Shown in pieces: positions 1-5,493 of a stretch of 5,493 nucleotides of DNA. Positions within the stretch are counted from its first letter, which is position 1. Every line of letters starts with the position of its first letter. The DNA comes from Tagaea sp. Lineage in GTDB: Bacteria; Pseudomonadota; Alphaproteobacteria; CACIAM-22H2. The translations under genes and the position numbers were made by a program. Location of the stretch: positions 1 through 5,493 of the forward strand of contig JAMNXK010000182.1 of assembly GCA_023653245.1 (NCBI GenBank), given 5' to 3'. A model generated the notes under the pieces. The model searched no databases. It had not been told where the DNA came from and saw nothing but the letters and a program-made list of their open reading frames with translations.

Positions 1-132
1 CGTGGACATCTGGCCGACCGCGTATTTGGAGATCGCGTCCATGATCGACAGCACGAACACGCCGAACGCCATATAGGCGATGCCGAGCAGCGGGCGGTCG
101 GCGCGACCGGAGGACGATTGGGGTGCGGACAT
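1..132 (-). CDS. DMT/EamA-family membrane transporter, N-terminal fragment
   Basis: Reading the minus strand from an ATG at 132-130 gives 44 codons, open to the window edge. They begin MSAPQSSSGRADRPLLG and run into a hydrophobic stretch (about residues 14-32) ending in the motif SIMDAISKYAVGQ. A short polar N-terminus followed by a first membrane helix with 'MDA.sKy' is typical of drug/metabolite transporter (EamA, ten-helix) proteins of the inner membrane, which export or import small metabolites. Only the first helix is visible, so the substrate cannot be judged. The start is supported by the family-like N-terminus; the Shine-Dalgarno sequence is poor, since a GGAGGAG run on this strand lies too far upstream (about 20 nt). 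The gene is divergent from the CoA-transferase, with a 52-bp gap. The main uncertainty is that family assignment rests on one helix. Confidence 0.7.
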   Translation of the reverse strand, partial: MSAPQSSSGRADRPLLGIAYMAFGVFVLSIMDAISKYAVGQMST

Positions 133-184
133 GGCCCGGATGTCTATACTCGACTCCTCCGATCCCGACCTAGGCGGATTGCGC
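133..184. promoter_or_regulatory. Short divergent intergenic region with a possible promoter
   Basis: This 52-bp gap must carry the start signals for two diverging genes unless promoters lie inside the coding regions. On the plus strand TATACT at 145-150 matches the -10 consensus at five of six bases and would start transcription near 157, about 28 nt before the CoA-transferase ATG. No convincing -35 lies at the right distance. On the minus strand the same AT-rich patch reads TATAGA and could serve the transporter with a very short leader. The assignment is weak and based on sequence resemblance only. Confidence 0.3.
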
Positions 185-1564
185 ATGGATGCGTCGAACG
201 TGGCACATTCGATTCTCGCGGCCGGCGGGCGCGCGCGGCGCGCGGATGACGATCTCGTTTTCGGGCCCGGCGGCGATCCGGTCTACCCCACGCCGTTTCG
301 CGTCGCCTTGGCGGCGTCGGCGGCTTTGGGTGCTATCGGGCTCGCGGTTTCGGATGTGTGGCGCTTGCGGACGGGGCGTCGCCAAACGGTGCGCGTGAAC
401 CCGCGCGCCGCCGCCGCGAGTTTGAAATCTTCGGCCTATGCGACGCTCGACGGCGGGAAGGCCAAGATCTGGGATCCGCTCACCGGCCATTACCGCACGC
501 GCGACGGCCGCCACGTATTCCTGCACACCAACCATCCGCATCACCGCGCGGCGGCGCTGCGGATTTCGGGTACTGCGGGCGACGCCCGCGTCGATCTCGA
601 ATCGGCCGTCGCGAGATTGGACGCAATGGCGTTCGAAACCGCGCTGGCCGCCGGGGACGGCATCGGCGCGGTCTTGCGCTCGCGCGCCGAATGGGCCGCC
701 CTGCCCCACGCCCAAGCGCTCGCGCGATTGCCCTTGTTCGAGATCGGGAAAATCGGCGAAGCGCCGCCCGAGCCCTTCCCCGAAGCGGCGAGGCCTTTGT
801 CGGGTTTGCGCGTGCTCGATTTGACGCGCGTGCTCGCGGGGCCGGCGGCCGGGCGCATGCTGGCCGAACACGGCGCCGACGTGCTGCACCTGACCGCCCC
901 GCACATCCCCTATCAGACCGAGCTGCTCTACGACACCGGCCCGGGCAAACGCTGCGCTTGGCTCGATCTCGACCGGCCCGAAGGCCCCGGCGCGTTGCGC
1001 GATCTCGCCGCGCGCGCGGATGTGTTCTTGCAAAGCTACCGGCCCGACGCGCTCGCCCGACGCGGCTTCGGCGCCGACGCGCTCGCCGAATGGCGGCCCG
1101 GCATCGTCGTGACGACGCTGTCGGCCTATGGCCATGACGGGCCATGGTCGATGCGGCGCGGCTTCGACTCGGTCGTGCAGAACGCCATGGGCTTGGCCGC
1201 GCTGAACTCGTCGCTCGAAGCGCCCAAGAACATGCCGGTCCAAGCGCTCGACTATATCGGCGGCTATCTCGCGGCCCTAGGCACGATCCTGGCGCTGGCG
1301 CGGCGCGCGCGCGAGGGCGGGTCGTGGCGCGTGCGCGTGTCGCTCGCGCAAGTGGCGTATTGGCTTGCGGGGCTCGGCGCGATCGACGCGGCGGGCACGC
1401 AAGCCGATCCGCCGACGGAGGAAATCGCGTCGCTGATGACCGCGGCCGCGTCGCCCTTCGGGCGCGTCGCACACTTCAAGCCGGTGTTGTCGCTTTCCGA
1501 GACGCCGGGATTTTACGCGACGCCGCCCGAACCGTTCGGGACATCGACGGCCGCGTGGCTTTGA
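185..1564 (+). CDS. Family III (CaiB/BaiF) CoA-transferase
   Basis: This encodes a complete 459-residue cytoplasmic protein of the formyl-CoA/carnitine CoA-transferase superfamily, which moves CoA between carboxylic acids through an aspartyl-CoA intermediate. It belongs to the longer subgroup with an extra N-terminal region of about 200 residues: a degenerate CoA-transferase-like part with RTGRRQ at 62-67, WDPLTGHYRTRDGR at 96-109 and HTNHPHHR near 114-121. The canonical core starts at PLSGLRVLDLTRVLAGP (from residue 204). It continues through GPGKRCAWLDLDRPEG, LQSYRPDALARRGFG, SAYGHDGPW and RGFDSV. The likely catalytic aspartate is D356, in VQALDYIGGYLAALG. The C-terminus (SETPGFYATPPEPFGTS..W) is where this subgroup usually ends, so the gene looks intact. 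The reading frame is open upstream to 80, but ATG 185 is preferred: it has GGCGG about 8 nt upstream, and earlier starts (131, 140) would overlap or abut the divergent transporter start with unlikely N-termini. The acid substrates are not evident. It is convergent with the toxin-antitoxin pair. Confidence 0.88.
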   Translation: MDASNVAHSILAAGGRARRADDDLVFGPGGDPVYPTPFRVALAASAALGAIGLAVSDVWRLRTGRRQTVRVNPRAAAASLKSSAYATLDGGKAKIWDPLTGHYRTRDGRHVFLHTNHPHHRAAALRISGTAGDARVDLESAVARLDAMAFETALAAGDGIGAVLRSRAEWAALPHAQALARLPLFEIGKIGEAPPEPFPEAARPLSGLRVLDLTRVLAGPAAGRMLAEHGADVLHLTAPHIPYQTELLYDTGPGKRCAWLDLDRPEGPGALRDLAARADVFLQSYRPDALARRGFGADALAEWRPGIVVTTLSAYGHDGPWSMRRGFDSVVQNAMGLAALNSSLEAPKNMPVQALDYIGGYLAALGTILALARRAREGGSWRVRVSLAQVAYWLAGLGAIDAAGTQADPPTEEIASLMTAAASPFGRVAHFKPVLSLSETPGFYATPPEPFGTSTAAWL

Positions 1565-1676
1565 CGCGCGTTCCGAAGAGAACGCCATCGACGATCTCGT
1601 CTTGCGTCGCGTCCTTGGATTCGGCGGCGCGCGCCAAGCTTTGACGGAAACGGGTATAGGCGTTGTCGCGCTTCAT
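1476..1676 (-). CDS. Possible small hypothetical protein, or remnant, convergent with the CoA-transferase
   Basis: An ATG at 1676-1674 opens a 66-residue frame beginning MKRDNAYTRFRQSLARAAES. I do not recognise it. The first 40 residues, lying in the gap between the CoA-transferase and the antitoxin, look like protein: mixed charged/hydrophobic helical sequence, and a first/second/third-position GC pattern of about 62/45/72 percent by hand count, as expected for coding DNA here. The last 26 residues are read antisense to the CoA-transferase 3' end and are Arg/Ser/Thr/Ala-rich, as chance frames usually are. It could be a genuine small gene with an overlapping tail, or the surviving 5' end of a gene truncated when this junction formed. 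The ribosome binding site is weak. An earlier in-frame ATG (starting MPGTNFARIG) has no Shine-Dalgarno sequence. Confidence 0.3.
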   Translation of the reverse strand: MKRDNAYTRFRQSLARAAESKDATQDEIVDGVLFGTRVKATRPSMSRTVRAASRKIPASRKATTPA

Positions 1677-1732
1677 GGTGCGAAGTCCGATCCGAGCGAA
1701 GTTCGTACCCGGCATTTCGGATTGCGCGGCGC

Positions 1733-2032
1733 CTAGGTTACCGCCTTGCCGTACCCGCCGCCGCCCGGCACGCGGTTTCGGCGCTTGGGGATTTCGTCCC
1801 CCTTGCGCACGCGGCCCGGCCGCCCCGATCGAGCGAGCGCGTCGAGCGCCTTTTGCAGATCGCCGCGCCGCGCCCGCTCGTCGAAAAAAGCCATCGTCCG
1901 AAGCGTCGCCAGTTTTTCGGCGACCGCCACGTTGATGAATTGATTGAGCGTGGCGCCCTCGGCCTTTGCGGCTTTCTCCGCCTCCGACTTGAGCGAGCCT
2001 TGCAGTCGCAAAGCGTAGTTCGACTTGCCCAT
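1733..2032 (-). CDS. Ribbon-helix-helix / HicB-like antitoxin with HyuB-derived C-terminal tail
   Basis: This encodes a 99-residue protein starting MGKSNYALRLQGSLKSEAEK. Residues 5-41 have the layout of a MetJ/Arc ribbon-helix-helix DNA-binding domain: a short strand (NYALRLQ), a helix (SLKSEAEKAAKAEG), then TLNQFINVAVAEKLA, which strongly resembles HicB-like/RHH antitoxins. Such proteins dimerise, bind a palindromic operator and neutralise the cognate toxin through their C-terminal part. The start ATG lies 2 bp after the toxin stop codon and is served by GGAGGAG inside the toxin 3' end. Homologues as I recall them end shortly after a 'GDEiP' motif, here at residues 78-82. This protein instead continues KRRNRV and then PGGGGYGKAVT. 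The PGGGGYGKA part is identical to the C-terminus of the adjacent oxoprolinase, so the natural end appears replaced or extended. Family assignment is good; whether it is functional with this tail is unknown. Confidence 0.8.
   Translation of the reverse strand: MGKSNYALRLQGSLKSEAEKAAKAEGATLNQFINVAVAEKLATLRTMAFFDERARRGDLQKALDALARSGRPGRVRKGDEIPKRRNRVPGGGGYGKAVT
1741..1769 (-). repeat. Direct repeat copy 1: relic of the HyuB 3' end inside the antitoxin gene
   Basis: This segment matches 2508-2536 at 28 of 29 bases, including an unbroken 25-base run (1741-1765 against 2508-2532), in the same orientation. It encodes PGGGGYGKA in frame, the hallmark C-terminus of hydantoinase B/oxoprolinase proteins, but here as the tail of the antitoxin. 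The neighbouring antitoxin residues show no obvious HyuB similarity, so the homology is confined to this short stretch. Confidence 0.85.
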
Positions 2033-2034
2033 CC

Positions 2035-2469
2035 TCAAGACTCCTCCAACTCGTTGCGGTACCGCGCAAGCGCGGCGCCCGGCGTCGCGATTTCGAATCC
2101 CAACCCGCGGGCGGTGACGAAGTCGCGGGTATTGAACGTCAGCAGAAGCGCGGCTTGTCCCGCCAGCGCCGCCTCGACGACCAAGTCGTCGTCCGGATCG
2201 CGGGTCAATGGACGGATTCGGCCGCGCGGGATCGCTCGGATCGCCTGTTGCGCCAAACGATCCAGGAAATCCATCACGTCCGCCGACGACAAACCGAACT
2301 CCGCCAATGCGCCGCGCCGCGTAAGGACCGCTTCGTACTCGATCCACAGCGCCGTCGAGGCGACCGGTCGCACCCGTCCCATAATCGCCGCCGACAACCA
2401 AACACGCGAGGCGCCATTGGCGCTTCGCAGGCCGGCATACAGCACGTCCGTGTCGAAAGCGACCTTCAC
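2035..2469 (-). CDS. PIN-domain toxin-like ribonuclease (COG1569-type)
   Basis: This encodes a 144-residue single PIN domain. The N-terminus MKVAFDTDVLYAGLRS places the first metal-binding aspartate at D6 on strand 1. WIEYEAVL supplies an acidic residue (E44 or E46). RDPDDDLVVEAAL (90-102) gives D91/D94, and FNTRDF (112-117) gives the C-terminal D116. PIN proteins of this type are Mg2+/Mn2+-dependent RNases that act as toxins of VapBC-like pairs, paired with a small DNA-binding antitoxin, as here. Length is normal for the family. The GTG start at 2469-2467 is chosen because the catalytic strand begins immediately after it; there is no Shine-Dalgarno sequence upstream. It lies 33 bp downstream of the oxoprolinase stop codon. 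The toxin is encoded first and the antitoxin second, the reverse of the common vapBC order. Deviations from the usual motifs are DTD instead of DTN after the first aspartate and FNTRDF instead of a TGD.DF-like motif. Function as a toxin is inferred from context. Confidence 0.85.
   Translation of the reverse strand: MKVAFDTDVLYAGLRSANGASRVWLSAAIMGRVRPVASTALWIEYEAVLTRRGALAEFGLSSADVMDFLDRLAQQAIRAIPRGRIRPLTRDPDDDLVVEAALAGQAALLLTFNTRDFVTARGLGFEIATPGAALARYRNELEES
2041..2047 (-). promoter_or_regulatory. Strong Shine-Dalgarno sequence of the antitoxin
   Basis: On the minus strand GGAGGAG lies within the last codons of the PIN gene (the Glu-Glu codons before its stop), 8 nt before the antitoxin ATG. 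The match and spacing are near ideal and fix the antitoxin start. Placement inside the toxin frame suggests the two proteins are translated from one mRNA. Confidence 0.75.
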
Positions 2470-2471
2470 CC

Positions 2472-2508
2472 GCGCGAAATTATCATATCGCGGGCGATAT
2501 GATCAATC
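2472..2508 (-). promoter_or_regulatory. Promoter and palindromic operator of the toxin-antitoxin pair
   Basis: Between the oxoprolinase stop and the toxin GTG lies a perfect inverted repeat: arms ATCATATCGC (2482-2491) and GCGATATGAT (2494-2503) separated by GG. Read on the minus strand, TTGATC (2506-2501, overlapping the oxoprolinase stop codon) and GATAAT (2484-2479) form a -35/-10 pair with a 16-bp spacer, so the palindrome fills the promoter. Ribbon-helix-helix antitoxins bind such palindromes to repress their own operon, which is the likely use here. The predicted transcript starts at about 2472-2475, only a few bases before the GTG. The same hairpin followed by AATTT could alternatively act as a weak terminator for the oxoprolinase transcript. 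The inverted repeat is directly visible; promoter and operator roles are inferred. Confidence 0.6.
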
Positions 2509-5493
2509 CGCCTTGCCGTACCCGCCGCCGCCGGGCGTCTCGATCGCGAACATATCGCCCGCCTTCACGTCCCAGCGCGCGGTCGCCCCCTTCTCCTCGA
2601 CCGTCCCGTCGGTCCGCTCGACCCAATTGCGGCCGAGCTTGCCGTTCGCCCCGCCGGCGGCGCCGAAGGGCTCGACGATCCGGCGATTGGCGAGGATCGC
2701 GCAGGTCATGTCCTCCAGGAAACGGATCTTGCGCACCGTCCCGTCGCCGCCGCGCCACTGTCCCTTGCCGCCCGAGCCGCGCCGTATCTCGAAGCTTTCG
2801 ACGCGCACGGGGAAGCGCCACTCGAGCACCTCGGGATCGGTGAGGCGCGAATTGGTCATATGCGTCTGCACCGCGTCGCAGCCGTCGAAACCGGGGCCGG
2901 CGCCCGAGCCGCCGGCGATCGTCTCGTAATACTGATGCCGATCGTTGCCGAAGGTGAAGTTGTTCATCGTGCCTTGCGCGCCGGCCATCACGCCGAGCGC
3001 GCCGTAGATCGTGTCGGTCACGGCTTGCGAGGTTTCGACGTTGCCGGCCACGACCGCCGCCGGATAGGCGGGCTTCAACATGCAGCCTTCGGGGATGATC
3101 ACCTCCAGCGGCTTCAACACGCCCGCGTTCATCGGGATGTCGCCGTCGACCAGGGTGCGGAAAACATAGAGCACGGCGGCCATGCACACGGCCGAGGGCG
3201 CGTTGAAATTGTTGGGCCGCTGGGGCGAGGTGCCGGTGAAATCGAGCCGGCCCGCGCGCCTTGCCTTGTCGATCGACACCTTCACCTTGATGACCGCACC
3301 GTCGTCCATCGGATAGGCGAACTCGCCGTCCTTCAACACGTCGAGCACGCGGCGGACTTGTTCCTCGGCGTTGTCCTGCACGTGACCCATATAGGCGCGC
3401 ACGACGTCGAGGCCGAATTCGCGCACCATCTTGCGCAGCTCTTGCGCGCCCTTCTCGCAGGCGGCGATCTGCGCCTTCAAGTCGGCGATGTTCTGCGCCG
3501 GGTTGCGCGCCGGATACTTGCCCGAGCGCAGTAGCGCCGTCATCTCGGCCTCGCGGAAGCGCCCTTGCTCGACCAGCAGGAAGTCGTCGATCAGCACGCC
3601 CTCTTCCTCGACCGTCGTGGAATCGGGCGGCATCGAGCCGGGCGTGAGGCCGCCGATATCCGCCTGATGGCCGCGGCTCGCGACGAAGAACAGGATATCG
3701 GCCCCCGCCTCGTCGAAGACCGGCATGACCACGGTCACGTCGGGCAGATGCGTGCCGCCGTTGTAGGGCGCGTTCAGCACGAACACGTCGCCCGGCCGCA
3801 TCGAGCCTTCGCGCGCGCGGGTGACGGCGGCCACGCTTTCGCCCATCGAGCCCAAATGCACGGGCATGTGCGGCGCGTTGGCGATCAGATTGCCCTGACG
3901 GTCGAACAGCGCGCAGGAGAAATCCAGCCGCTCCTTGATGTTCACCGAATACGCCGTGTTCTGCAGCGCCACACCCATCTGCTCGGCGATCGACATGAAC
4001 AGATTGTTGAACACCTCGAGCATCACCGGATCGACCTTGGTGCCGACCGCGTGCTGGCGGGCGATCGCCACGACGCGGCGCAGCACCAGATGATCGCGCG
4101 CGGTCACCTCGGCCGCCCAGCCGGGCTCGACCACCGTGGTGGCGTTGCGGTCGGAGACGATGGCGGGACCGGCGACGCGCATGCCGGGCTTGAGGTCGTC
4201 GCGCAGGAAGATCGGCGTGTCGTGCGTGGCGCCATCCGAATACATCGGCGTGCGCGCGGCCGGTGCGGGCGACGCCGAAGGCCCGAGTTCGCGCACGGGA
4301 TCGTCGGCACTTTCGGTATGGCCCACGACCTCGACCGCGACGGCTTCGACCACCACCGCCTTGCCGGGCATGGTGAAGCCGTAGCGCTGGCGATGCTCGG
4401 ACGCGAAGGCTTCGCCGGCTTCGTGCGAGCCCGCGAAGGCGACGACCAGCGTGGAATCCGTACCTTCGTATTTGAGATGGAGCTTGCGCTTGACCTCGAT
4501 CTTCGCCGGATCGATGCCTTGGCGGCGCATCTCGGCGAGACCGTCTTCGGCGAGGATCGCGAGTTCGCGTTCGAGCGCGGGAACGAGGGACGCATCCAAA
4601 CGCGCTTCGACCGCCTTCTCGCGCATCACGCGCAGATCGGCCAAGCCCATGCCGTAGGCGGAGAGCACGCCGGCCAAGGGATGCACGAACACGGTCGTCA
4701 TGCCGAGCGCGTCGGCGACCTTGCAGGCGTGCTGCCCGCCCGCCCCGCCGAAGCAATTGAGCGCGTAGCCCGACACGTCGTAGCCGCGCTGGATGGAAAT
4801 CTGCTTGATCGCGTTGGCCATGTTCTCGACCGCGATGGTCAGGAACCCGTCGGCGATCGCCTCGGGCGCGCGCGTTTCGCCCGTCGCCTTCGCGACCTCG
4901 GCGGCGAGGGCGGCGAACTTCGCGCGCACCACGCCGGCGTCGAGCGCTTGATCGCCGTTGGGGCCGAAGACCTTGGGGAAGAACGCGGGCACGATCTTGC
5001 CGACCATGACGTTCGCGTCGGTCACGGCCAAAGGCCCGCCGCGCCGATAGCAGGCGGGGCCGGGATTGGCGCCCGCACTTTCGGGGCCGCAGCGGAAGCG
5101 CGTGCCGTCGAAAATCAGGATCGAGCCGCCGCCGGCCGCCACGGTGTGGATCTTCATCATCGGCGCGCGCATGCGCACGCCCGCGACGATCGTCTCGAAA
5201 GCGCGCTCGTACTCGCCGTTGTAGAGCGTCACGTCGGTGGAAGTGCCGCCCATGTCGAAGCCGATGATCTTCTCGAACCCGGCCATCGCTGCGGTGCGCG
5301 CGGCCCCCACGATGCCGCCCGCGGGACCCGACAGGATCGAATCCTTGCCCTGGAAGAAGCGCGCATCGACCAGGCCGCCATTGGACTGCATGAACATCAG
5401 CCGCGTGCGGCCGAGCTCGCCCGCCACGCGGTCGACGTAGCGGCGCAAGATCGGCGAGACATAGGCGTCGACCACCGTGGTGTCGCCGCGCCC
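2503..5493 (-). CDS. Fused HyuA-HyuB ATP-dependent 5-oxoprolinase-type enzyme, 3' part
   Basis: The minus-strand frame is open from the window edge (5493) to a TGA at 2505-2503, showing 996 C-terminal residues of a protein that in this family is about 1200-1300 long, so roughly 200-300 N-terminal residues lie outside. It starts inside the HyuA half (TTVVDAYVSPIL). From the window edge one sees the actin-like ATP-site motif GFDMGGTSTDV at about 78-88, then GPESAGANPGPACYRRGG at 136-153, FGGAGGQHA at 248-256, the HyuA C-terminal domain to about 470, and the HyuB half from about 487. HyuB shows conserved motifs NAPHMPVHLGSM, NAPYNGGTHLPD and RGHQADIGG (about 539-615) and ends PGGGGYGKAD. The continuous fusion and the motif wording match 5-oxoprolinase (EC 3.5.2.9), which hydrolyses 5-oxo-L-proline to glutamate with ATP in the cytoplasm. 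A related hydantoinase or N-methylhydantoinase activity is the alternative. A GTG at 5475 is internal, not the start. No frameshift is seen. Confidence 0.92.
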   Translation of the reverse strand, partial: GRGDTTVVDAYVSPILRRYVDRVAGELGRTRLMFMQSNGGLVDARFFQGKDSILSGPAGGIVGAARTAAMAGFEKIIGFDMGGTSTDVTLYNGEYERAFETIVAGVRMRAPMMKIHTVAAGGGSILIFDGTRFRCGPESAGANPGPACYRRGGPLAVTDANVMVGKIVPAFFPKVFGPNGDQALDAGVVRAKFAALAAEVAKATGETRAPEAIADGFLTIAVENMANAIKQISIQRGYDVSGYALNCFGGAGGQHACKVADALGMTTVFVHPLAGVLSAYGMGLADLRVMREKAVEARLDASLVPALERELAILAEDGLAEMRRQGIDPAKIEVKRKLHLKYEGTDSTLVVAFAGSHEAGEAFASEHRQRYGFTMPGKAVVVEAVAVEVVGHTESADDPVRELGPSASPAPAARTPMYSDGATHDTPIFLRDDLKPGMRVAGPAIVSDRNATTVVEPGWAAEVTARDHLVLRRVVAIARQHAVGTKVDPVMLEVFNNLFMSIAEQMGVALQNTAYSVNIKERLDFSCALFDRQGNLIANAPHMPVHLGSMGESVAAVTRAREGSMRPGDVFVLNAPYNGGTHLPDVTVVMPVFDEAGADILFFVASRGHQADIGGLTPGSMPPDSTTVEEEGVLIDDFLLVEQGRFREAEMTALLRSGKYPARNPAQNIADLKAQIAACEKGAQELRKMVREFGLDVVRAYMGHVQDNAEEQVRRVLDVLKDGEFAYPMDDGAVIKVKVSIDKARRAGRLDFTGTSPQRPNNFNAPSAVCMAAVLYVFRTLVDGDIPMNAGVLKPLEVIIPEGCMLKPAYPAAVVAGNVETSQAVTDTIYGALGVMAGAQGTMNNFTFGNDRHQYYETIAGGSGAGPGFDGCDAVQTHMTNSRLTDPEVLEWRFPVRVESFEIRRGSGGKGQWRGGDGTVRKIRFLEDMTCAILANRRIVEPFGAAGGANGKLGRNWVERTDGTVEEKGATARWDVKAGDMFAIETPGGGGYGKAD
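2508..2536 (-). repeat. Direct repeat copy 2: genuine 3' end of the oxoprolinase gene
   Basis: This encodes the terminal PGGGGYGKA of the oxoprolinase and matches 1741-1769 at 28 of 29 bases; the single mismatch is base 2533 against 1766. It is the presumed parent copy, because the motif is intrinsic to the HyuB family. The two copies start 767 bp apart and bracket the PIN gene and nearly all of the antitoxin gene. Confidence 0.85.

Noticed and set aside
170..1243. A 357-codon minus-strand open frame opposite the CoA-transferase
   Set aside because: Antisense shadow of a well-supported gene, with Arg/Gly/His-rich composition and no family likeness.
1568..1585. Hairpin just after the CoA-transferase stop (GCGTTC, 6-base loop, GAACGC)
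   Set aside because: The stem is only 6 bp and no T-run follows, so it is not convincing as an intrinsic terminator.
175..1737. Shared words CGGATTGCGC (175-184 and 1718-1727) and CCTAGG (169-174 and 1732-1737) near both ends of the CoA-transferase gene
   Set aside because: The words are short and in swapped order, and CCTAGG also occurs within the gene near 1276. A 10-bp match is expected by chance in a window of this size.
1853..2929. A 358-codon plus-strand open frame across the toxin-antitoxin pair and the oxoprolinase end
   Set aside because: It runs antisense to three supported genes, is Ser/Pro/Arg-rich and crosses their boundaries without any start signal.
2483..4756. A 757-codon minus-strand open frame overlapping the oxoprolinase
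   Set aside because: Extremely Arg/Gly/Ala-rich composition, no recognisable domain, and it lies in another frame of a clear oxoprolinase. Long shadow frames are expected in high-GC DNA.
5473..5475. GTG at 5475 as the start of the oxoprolinase
   Set aside because: The frame stays open to the window edge, and the preceding codons (GRGDTT) continue the conserved HyuA 'TTV..AYV.P' motif, so the true start lies outside the window.

Overview
The window is high-GC DNA with G/C-rich codon third positions. The gene families point to a free-living proteobacterium, most likely an alphaproteobacterium. This is an impression from codon use and family likeness; there is no rRNA or other marker in the window.

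Layout from left to right: (1) the N-terminus of a minus-strand DMT/EamA-type membrane transporter (1-132), cut by the window edge; (2) a 52-bp divergent gap with weak promoter-like sequence; (3) a complete plus-strand family III (CaiB/BaiF) CoA-transferase (185-1564); (4) a 168-bp convergent gap holding a possible small minus-strand ORF (1476-1676); (5) a compact minus-strand toxin-antitoxin-like pair, a PIN-domain protein (2035-2469) followed 2 bp later by a ribbon-helix-helix/HicB-like antitoxin (1733-2032); (6) the long 3' portion of a fused HyuA-HyuB gene, an ATP-dependent 5-oxoprolinase-type enzyme (2503-5493, minus strand), running off the right edge.

The most notable structure is how the PIN/RHH pair sits against the oxoprolinase gene. 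The last codons of the oxoprolinase (PGGGGYGKA) are repeated almost perfectly, with 28 of 29 bases identical and 25 in an unbroken run, at the far end of the pair. There they are read in the same frame and form the C-terminus of the antitoxin. The pair therefore lies between two direct copies of the oxoprolinase 3' end, 767 bp apart. This looks like a footprint of cassette insertion or of a duplication/deletion event. A perfect 10-bp inverted repeat sits between the oxoprolinase stop and the toxin start. It overlaps a good -35/-10 pair and predicts an almost leaderless toxin mRNA, whereas the antitoxin has a strong Shine-Dalgarno sequence inside the toxin's 3' end.

The oxoprolinase would open 5-oxoproline or a related cyclic amide in the cytoplasm. 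The CoA-transferase and transporter are common company for small-acid catabolism, but nothing here links them directly as one pathway. The PIN/RHH pair is an independent module that appears to have landed in this metabolic neighbourhood.
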